Assembly (NCBI GenBank): GCA_963723765.1
Contig: CAVRSD010000001.1
Coordinates: 248,001-312,000 of the forward strand
Direction: 5' to 3'
DNA: 64,000 bases
Source: DATBAX01 sp963723765
GTDB taxonomy: Bacteria > Acidobacteriota > Terriglobia > Terriglobales > Acidobacteriaceae
The translations under genes and the position numbers were made by a program. Below the pieces are notes generated by a model, which saw only the letters and a list, made by a program, of their open reading frames with translations, searched no databases and had not been told where the DNA came from. Below, one piece after another: positions 58,898 through 64,000 of this stretch (position 1 is its first letter; every line of letters begins with the position of its first letter).

Positions 58898-61615
58898 ATG
58901 ATCGGCCAAACCATCTCGCATTACCGCATCACCGGGCAGCTCGGTAGTGGCGGGATGGGCGTTGTCTATGAAGCTCAGGATCTCACTCTCGGTCGCAAAG
59001 TCGCCCTCAAGTTTTTGCCCCCGGATATGGCTCGCGACTCTGCATCGCTCGACCGTTTTCTGCTGGAAGCCCGCGCCGCGTCCGCTTTAAACCATCCCAA
59101 CATCTGCACCATCTACGCGGTCGAACAGGATGCCGGCCAGTCCTTCATCTCCATGGAGTTGCTCGAAGGACAAAGCCTCGGCGACAAGTTGATCAGTGGT
59201 GCCCTGCCGCTCGATCGTCTGCTGGACATCACCATCCAGCTTGCCGATGCCCTCGATGCCGCTCACGCCAAAGGTATCGTCCACCGCGACATCAAGCCCG
59301 CCAACATTTTCATCACTCAGCGCAATCAGGTAAAGGTTCTGGATTTCGGCCTGGCCAAGCTCACTCGCATCGCCGAAATGGAAACCATCGACGCCACTCA
59401 AGACAGTCCTGCCGCGCATCTCACCAGTCCCGGCGCAACTGTCGGTACCATTGCCTACATGTCTCCCGAACAGGCTCGCGGCGAAGTAATTGACTCTCGC
59501 TCCGATCTGTTCTCGCTCGGCACCGTCATCTATCAGATGGCCACCGCTCGTCTGCCTTTTGCCGGCAACACTTCCGCCGTAATTTTCCATGCGATTCTGG
59601 CCAGCGATCCCGTTCCCGTCATCCAGCTCAATCCCGACATGCCACCGAAGCTCCAGGAGGCCGTCGCCAAGCTTCTCGAAAAAGATCGCGACCTGCGCTA
59701 TCAATCCGCCGCCGACCTGCGCGGAGATCTCAAACGCCTCAAGCGCGACACCGAATCCGGACGCAAGTCGTCGCCGTCAGTTTCTGCCCAATCCGCCGCC
59801 ACCGTTTCTGTTCCCGTCGCAACTTCATCGCAGCGGCCCAGCAGTTCCACCGTCGCTGCCGCCGCCAGCCAGCACAAGTTCGGCTTGGGCGTGACCGCAT
59901 TGCTCGCCATCATTGTCATCGCCGCCGCAGGCTATGGCGTTTATGCATTTTTCTTTCGCACTCGTGCTCTTCCCTTCCAGAACATCTCCATCACCAAAAT
60001 TACCGAGACCGGCAAAGCCGCGAGCGCCGCCATTTCTCCTGATGGCAAGTATCTCCTTAACGTGGTGAACGACAACGGCCAGGAAAGCCTGTGGCTGCGT
60101 AACATTCCCACCAATAGCGACACGCAGGTCATCCCACCGGCACAAGCTCATTACACCGGCCTGCGTTTTTCATCCGACGGCAACTATCTCTATTTTGTCC
60201 GCAGTGAAGCCACCAACCAGGGATTGGAGTATCTCTACCGCGCTCCCATGCTGGGAGGCACGCCTCAAAAGCTGGCCACCGACATCGATTCCAACATCAC
60301 TTTTTCTCCTGACGGCCGCCAATTCGCCTTCCTCCGCTACAACGATCCTGACCCCGGCAAGTATCGCCTGCTCATTCAGCCCACCAGCGGCGGCGACGAA
60401 AAGGTTCTGGCCAGCGGCCCCTTGACGCAATGCCTGTACGGGCTCAGCTGGTCTCCCGATGGCAAGGTAATCGTGTGTGCGATCCTCCAGCCCGAAGGAG
60501 CCCTAAGCGGTCTGATTGCGACCGACGCCGATACCGGCCAGCAGAAGGTGTTCTTCCACACCGACGGCATTCTCGCCGATATCGCCTGGCTCCCCGATGG
60601 CAAAGGATTGCTGGTCCTGAATCGTGATCAGACTTCCAACTACACCCGCCATCAGATCGGATTCGTTTCTTATCCCGAAGGCAAATACCGCGCCATCACG
60701 CGCGACATCAACGATTATTCCGACCTCAGCCTCTCCTCCGACGGCCACATTCTGGCCACTGTCCTCAACGAGAGCCATTGGAACCTTTTCGTCATGCCGG
60801 CTGCCTCCACAAATCCCGGCGACGCCAAACAAATCACCTCTGGCAAACCGGTCAATGATTTCACCTGGACTCCCGACGGCAAACTGATCATCGCCGAAGA
60901 CCTTGCTCTCAGCTCGCTTGATCCTGATTCCGGCGTCAAGGTCAGCCTCTCGGCCGACGATCATAGCATCGCCGCTGAGCCTTCATCCTGCGCCAACGGC
61001 CGCTACATCGTGTTTGCCACTGCCGGCCACGCCGGCAAGCGAACCCAGATCATCGCCCGCATCGACGCCGCCGGCGGAAACCTCAAGCCCGTGACCGACG
61101 GAAAAGTTGACGAAGGCCCGGTCTGCTCCCCCGATGGTCACTGGGTTTATTACCGGGACGTCGCCAACAATGGCCAACTCATGCGGGTCCCACTCGAAGG
61201 CGGCACGCCCGAGAAGTTCTCCGACAAACCTGTAGCCGGACATTTCGGCCTTTCCCCGGACGGAAAGTTGCTGGCGTTCATCACTTTCCAACATGTCGGC
61301 GACCATGCCTTTCAATTGATTCTTTTGCCCACCGACCCCGCCCAACCTCTCAAGGCCCTCGAATTTCAGCGTCCGCCGGTGGGAAATATCCAGTTCAGCC
61401 ACGACGGCAAAAGCCTCGTCTATCCCATTCGCGATCGCGACGTCGATAATCTCTGGCTGCAACCGCTCGACGGCTCGCCCGGAAAACAACTCACTAGTTT
61501 CACTTCCGAACACATCGGCGATAGTTTCGGCTGGTCCTTCGACGGCAGCAAACTAGCCATCATCCGCGGCCACACCGACTCAGACGTAATCCTGATCCGC
61601 GACTCCCAGCAATAA
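58898..61615 (+). CDS. Ser/Thr protein kinase with C-terminal PD40/TolB-like propeller
   Basis: The protein has 905 residues with the same layout as 5819-8467. Kinase motifs are GSGGMGVVY (16-24), Lys 38, HRDIKPAN (129-136), DFG (149-151) and GTIAYMSPEQA. A Ser/Ala-rich juxtamembrane linker leads to one transmembrane helix (about 329-352, VTALLAIIVIAAAGYGVYAFF). The extracytoplasmic region has repeated SPDGK, FSPDGR and WSPDGK blades. The conserved ISHYRI start and matching architecture point to a paralogous receptor-kinase family. Ligand and targets are unknown. Confidence 0.93.
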   Translation: MIGQTISHYRITGQLGSGGMGVVYEAQDLTLGRKVALKFLPPDMARDSASLDRFLLEARAASALNHPNICTIYAVEQDAGQSFISMELLEGQSLGDKLISGALPLDRLLDITIQLADALDAAHAKGIVHRDIKPANIFITQRNQVKVLDFGLAKLTRIAEMETIDATQDSPAAHLTSPGATVGTIAYMSPEQARGEVIDSRSDLFSLGTVIYQMATARLPFAGNTSAVIFHAILASDPVPVIQLNPDMPPKLQEAVAKLLEKDRDLRYQSAADLRGDLKRLKRDTESGRKSSPSVSAQSAATVSVPVATSSQRPSSSTVAAAASQHKFGLGVTALLAIIVIAAAGYGVYAFFFRTRALPFQNISITKITETGKAASAAISPDGKYLLNVVNDNGQESLWLRNIPTNSDTQVIPPAQAHYTGLRFSSDGNYLYFVRSEATNQGLEYLYRAPMLGGTPQKLATDIDSNITFSPDGRQFAFLRYNDPDPGKYRLLIQPTSGGDEKVLASGPLTQCLYGLSWSPDGKVIVCAILQPEGALSGLIATDADTGQQKVFFHTDGILADIAWLPDGKGLLVLNRDQTSNYTRHQIGFVSYPEGKYRAITRDINDYSDLSLSSDGHILATVLNESHWNLFVMPAASTNPGDAKQITSGKPVNDFTWTPDGKLIIAEDLALSSLDPDSGVKVSLSADDHSIAAEPSSCANGRYIVFATAGHAGKRTQIIARIDAAGGNLKPVTDGKVDEGPVCSPDGHWVYYRDVANNGQLMRVPLEGGTPEKFSDKPVAGHFGLSPDGKLLAFITFQHVGDHAFQLILLPTDPAQPLKALEFQRPPVGNIQFSHDGKSLVYPIRDRDVDNLWLQPLDGSPGKQLTSFTSEHIGDSFGWSFDGSKLAIIRGHTDSDVILIRDSQQ

Positions 61616-61663
61616 ATCTTTCTGCCATTGTCATCCTGAGCGCCAACACCCTGATCATCCACC

Positions 61664-61727
61664 CTTGTCATCCTGAGCGCAGCAGAGGTTCACGAAGTGA
61701 ACCTCCGCGGAGTCGAAGGACCCCTAC
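61664..61727 (+). repeat. family C repeat, copy 2
   Basis: It begins CTTGTCATCCTGAGCGCAGC and ends GTCGAAGGACCCCTAC, with GAGGTTCAC...GTGAACCTC as an internal palindrome. A truncated head of the same element (TTGTCATCCTGAGCGCC) lies just upstream at 61628-61644. Confidence 0.75.
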
Positions 61728-61769
61728 AGCTCCCCCACTCCATCCCTCTATGTTTTTCAGCAGTGAACC

Positions 61770-61800
61770 CAAAACAAAAAGGCGGCCTTTTCAGGCCGCC
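61770..61800 (-). terminator. intrinsic terminator of cspA
   Basis: On the minus strand, GGCGGCCTGAAAAGGCCGCC is an 8-bp GC-rich stem with a 4-base loop followed directly by TTTTTGTTTTGGG. It starts 29 bases after the cspA stop. It is directional: the plus strand has no T-run after the stem. Confidence 0.9.
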
Positions 61801-61828
61801 CTCGTTGCGAACTATTTTGTAAAGTGGT

Positions 61829-62032
61829 TTAAACCCCCTTCACATTCTCCGCCTGCCATCCCTTGGGTCCTTTGACCACATCGAACTCTACTTGTTGTCC
61901 TTCTTGCAGGCTGCGGAACCCTCCCGCTTGGATGGCCGAGAAATGTACGAATACATCCTCGCCGTTTTGGCGGCTGATAAATCCATAGCCTTTTGCGTCG
62001 TTAAACCACTTTACTGTTCCTTGTTCTGCCAT
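61829..62032 (-). CDS. cspA: cold shock protein, CspA family
   Basis: The 67-residue single-stranded nucleic acid-binding protein MAEQGTVKWFNDAKGYGFISR... has both RNA-binding motifs (KGYGFI and VFVHFSAI) and ends VVKGPKGWQAENVKGV. ATG 62032 is the family start; an upstream in-frame extension is not conserved. The long 5' leader and a clear terminator fit a monocistronic csp gene. Confidence 0.96.
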   Translation of the reverse strand: MAEQGTVKWFNDAKGYGFISRQNGEDVFVHFSAIQAGGFRSLQEGQQVEFDVVKGPKGWQAENVKGV

Positions 62033-62260
62033 GATGTTGCTGTTCCTTTGTGTTGGAGGTTGCGCCGATTCCCCCGCGGCGCTTCGCATTCTCAGGCAGG
62101 TCACGCTCTACAGCGGGAGATTCTGGAAACTGCAAAAAGCCGCAAAAGATCAAACGCACCCAGATTCTACCCGAAACCCAATCCCCCAAACCATGATTAT
62201 TTCCGCCTAACCCGCCTGTTCCTGGGGAAGCATAACCACCACGGCGTCAACAGTTTCCAT

Positions 62261-62323
62261 GGTCATCCTGAGCGCAGCAGGCGATCCACGAAGTGAACCC
62301 CTGCGGAGTCGAAGGACCCCTAT
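62261..62323 (+). repeat. family C repeat, copy 3
   Basis: It begins GGTCATCCTGAGCGCAGCAG and ends GTCGAAGGACCCCTAT, with CACGAAGTGAACCCCTGCGG in the middle. It lies in the 420-bp region 62033-62451 between cspA and the aquaporin gene, which also holds the 62360-62409 repeat and no gene I can support. Confidence 0.75.
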
Positions 62324-62359
62324 CGTACCTCGACTCTCGCTGCAGATGGCACCGCAGCA

Positions 62360-62409
62360 TCAGCCCCGGAGGGGCGGCATACATTAGCCCAGGGCGTGAA
62401 GCTCTGGGC
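62360..62409 (+). repeat. family F repeat, copy 2
   Basis: TCAGCCCCGGAGGGGC, then after a short spacer TAGCCCAGGGCGTGAAGCTCTGGG. It has the same two-hairpin layout as 57945-57992, with base changes that keep the stems. Confidence 0.6.
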
Positions 62410-62451
62410 AAGGCAGAACACGATCAGGCGCCAGCAGGGCGCCACCGAAAA

Positions 62452-63124
62452 CTAGGCCCTGGATTTAGTCCGAACCGGCATCAACCATCCAAACAACAAA
62501 GTCGCCGCCACCGCCCCGGCAACCTGCGCCACCATAAACCCAGGCACATCCCCAGGCCGGATTCCCGCAAAACTATCCGTCAAACACCGCGCCAATGTCA
62601 CCGCCGGATTCGCAAAAGAAGTCGAAGCTGTAAACCAATAAGCTGCGGTGATATACGCTGCAACCGCAAAAGCTGTATACCTTTCTTTAGCGCAACCCCA
62701 AATTACACACAGCAGGCCAAAGGTTGCCACAAATTCGCTAACCGACTGAGGGAATGCCTGCCCGCACATGGTGCGATAACGAAACAAGGGCCTCACCAAA
62801 CATCCCATGTGCCAACAACGTCCCCGCGACCCCACCCACAAACTGCGCCAGGACATAAGGTGCGAACTCGCTCCACGGTGTCACCTCGCTCACGCATGCC
62901 CCAAGCGTGACGGCGGGATTAAGATGAGCCCCGGAGACCGGCCCAAAAGCCAGGATCAAAGCCAGCAGTGCCGCGCCGGTTGCGATGGTATTCGCCAATA
63001 GTGCCAACGCGACGTTCCCACCCGCCAGTCGTTCCGCCATGATGCCCGAACCCACCACGGCTGCCACCAGCAGGCACGTCCCCAACGCCTCCGCCACTAC
63101 GCGCTTGCTAAGAGTTGATTTCAT
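62452..63124 (-). pseudogene. MIP/aquaporin-family channel, split by a frameshift
   Basis: The first frame (ATG 63124, overlapping the arsC stop) gives helices 1-3 and the first NPA motif (GAHLNPAVTLG), up to LVSLSHHVRAGIPSVG. Near 62745-62752 one extra base shifts the frame. The next frame continues PQSVSEFVATFGLLCVIWGC, the second NPA (SFANPAVTLAR) and ends FGWLMPVRTKSRA at 62452. Both halves are well conserved and together give one full six-helix channel. Aquaglyceroporins next to arsC (AqpS type) let arsenite leave the cell after arsenate reduction. As read, the channel would be non-functional; an assembly indel is a fair alternative. Confidence 0.87.
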
Positions 63125-63546
63125 TTCTGGGTCAGCGCCGCAAATTCCAGTTCAATCCTCTGCCGGATCTGTTCCCGAATGTCCCGAAAGGCCCCCAGTT
63201 TTTCTTCGTGGCTCCCAATTACGGCCGCCGGATCATCCAGACTCCAGCTCAGGAATTTGTACGTCCCAGGAAAGATCGGACACGATTCCTTGGCCCGGTC
63301 ACAAACCGTAATCACATACGCAATCGGCCGGCCCAGAAACTCGGTTACGTTCTTCGAACGCTGTCCTGTGATGTCAATTCCAACTTCCTTCATGGCCTCG
63401 ATCGCCAGCGGATTCACTCCCACAGGGTTCGTCCCTGCACTCAACACCGCAAACCGTTCCCCCGCCAAATGACGAAGCCACCCCTCCGCCATCTGGCTCC
63501 TCGCCGAATTTCCCGTGCACAGGAACAGCACTGATGTTTTATTCAT
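63121..63546 (-). CDS. arsC: arsenate reductase, low-MW phosphatase (thioredoxin-type) family
   Basis: ArsC reduces arsenate to arsenite through a cysteine cascade recycled by thioredoxin. The 141-residue protein has the P-loop CTGNSARS (Cys 10), and further redox cysteines Cys 82 and Cys 89 in VCDRAKESCPIFPG. It starts at ATG 63546 and its stop overlaps the aquaporin start (ATGA). Together with the arsI-like gene upstream it forms an arsenic-resistance operon. Confidence 0.94.
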   Translation of the reverse strand: MNKTSVLFLCTGNSARSQMAEGWLRHLAGERFAVLSAGTNPVGVNPLAIEAMKEVGIDITGQRSKNVTEFLGRPIAYVITVCDRAKESCPIFPGTYKFLSWSLDDPAAVIGSHEEKLGAFRDIREQIRQRIELEFAALTQK

Positions 63547-63652
63547 TCAGTTACTCCGCCTTTGAGTGACGCTGATTTTGGGTGGCGCAGTCGCTTCAGC
63601 GCTGCGATTAGGGCCTTACTCTTGACTACGCGCTTTAGCGCCTTGAGGTGAC

Positions 63653-64000
63653 TCAACGAGCCGCTGGAGCACAACAATCAGGCCCACAACAAGCCGCTGC
63701 CTTCTGCGGCAAATTGTCCTCCAACACCACAAAGACCTCCCACTCATTGCCATCCGGATCATGCACCCAGGTCTTGTCCTGCTTGGCATAGCAACACTCG
63801 GTCTGCATTTCATCCCGCGTGATCAACCCAGCCTGCGCCCACTTCTCACGCATCGCCAGGACGTCCGCAGTCGAGGAAACCTGGATCCCCATGTGCGATA
63901 ACGCCCCCGCACCGCTGAATGGCACTTCGTTCAACGTGAAGTTGAGTGGCGGGTTCCTCACATCAAACTTGGCATAGCCCGTTCGAATCTTCGAGGGCTC
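63653..64000 (-). CDS. arsI: ArsI/CadI-family VOC protein (partial, 5' end outside window)
   Basis: The frame is open to base 64000 and reads EPSKIRTGYAKFDVRNPPLNFTLNE..., then GALSHMGIQVSSTADVLAMREKW, TECCYAKQDKTWVHDPDGNEWEVFVVLEDN and a Cys-rich tail (CCGPDCCAPAAR). This matches ArsI C-As lyases and the related CadI proteins, VOC-fold dioxygenases. The vicinal Cys pair in TECCYA is the expected As(III)-binding site. The N-terminal ~35 residues and start codon are missing. It lies 106 bases upstream of arsC. ArsI demethylates organoarsenicals such as MAs(III); whether this is ArsI or CadI-like is not fully settled. Confidence 0.87.
   Translation of the reverse strand, partial: EPSKIRTGYAKFDVRNPPLNFTLNEVPFSGAGALSHMGIQVSSTADVLAMREKWAQAGLITRDEMQTECCYAKQDKTWVHDPDGNEWEVFVVLEDNLPQKAAACCGPDCCAPAAR

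Noticed and set aside
1..64000. Insertion sequence, prophage or integrative element
   Set aside because: No transposase, integrase, phage structural gene or tRNA attachment site was seen; the repeats found are short palindromes without coding capacity.

Overview
The window looks like a chromosomal contig of an Acidobacteriota (Terriglobia/Koribacter-like) bacterium that carries the replication-origin neighbourhood. This is inferred from gene content: Oar-type TonB receptors with carboxypeptidase-like N-domains, FG-GAP/ASPIC (CRTAC1-like) proteins, secreted TPR proteins, PknB-type kinases fused to PD40 propellers, the hopanoid enzyme HpnH, and many short palindromic repeat families. No tRNA, rRNA, CRISPR array, transposase or phage module was seen.

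Layout. 1-9.7 kb: a broken DUF4139 gene, gyrB (-), hpnH with a coupled small gene (+), a kinase-PD40 receptor (-), a secreted protein and mscL (-). 9.8-19.8 kb: the origin block. dnaA-dnaN run leftward, rpmH-rnpA-yidD-yidC-jag-mnmE run rightward, and a Sel1-repeat gene, a small ORF and about 500 bp of non-coding DNA lie between them, where oriC is expected. 19.8-43.9 kb: a carbohydrate-acquisition island with a HAD phosphatase, DeoR and LacI regulators, two large TonB receptors, three TPR proteins, two FG-GAP/ASPIC proteins (one fused to a parvulin domain) and two GH43 arabinosidase-like enzymes. LacI-type operators (AAACGTTT or AAACGCTT core) recur upstream of at least five transcription units. 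44-52.9 kb: ruvB-ruvA, a MarR/DUF1398 pair, an MBL hydrolase, a SpoIIE-type phosphatase, a PIN toxin-antitoxin pair with a 27-bp operator, an EF-G paralogue, DUF2071 and DUF962 proteins. 52.9-57.3 kb: a likely copper-handling operon (Cys-rich secreted protein, TonB receptor, CusF-SCO1 fusion) followed by a VKOR-like protein. 57.4-61.6 kb: a STAS protein, an unknown protein and a second kinase-PD40 receptor. 61.8-64 kb: cspA and an arsenic cluster (arsI-like, arsC, aquaporin).

Two cross-cutting observations stand out. (1) A perfect 28-bp inverted repeat pair sits in frame inside mnmE and adds about 41 codons to this conserved tRNA-modification GTPase; a single copy of the same element lies near gyrB. 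Another repeat family has been absorbed into the N-terminus of the SCO1 gene. (2) At least seven single-base frameshifts interrupt six recognisable genes (DUF4139 twice, Sel1, jag, TonB receptor C-terminus, a secreted protein, aquaporin), while the essential genes are intact. They may be assembly indels or real decay.
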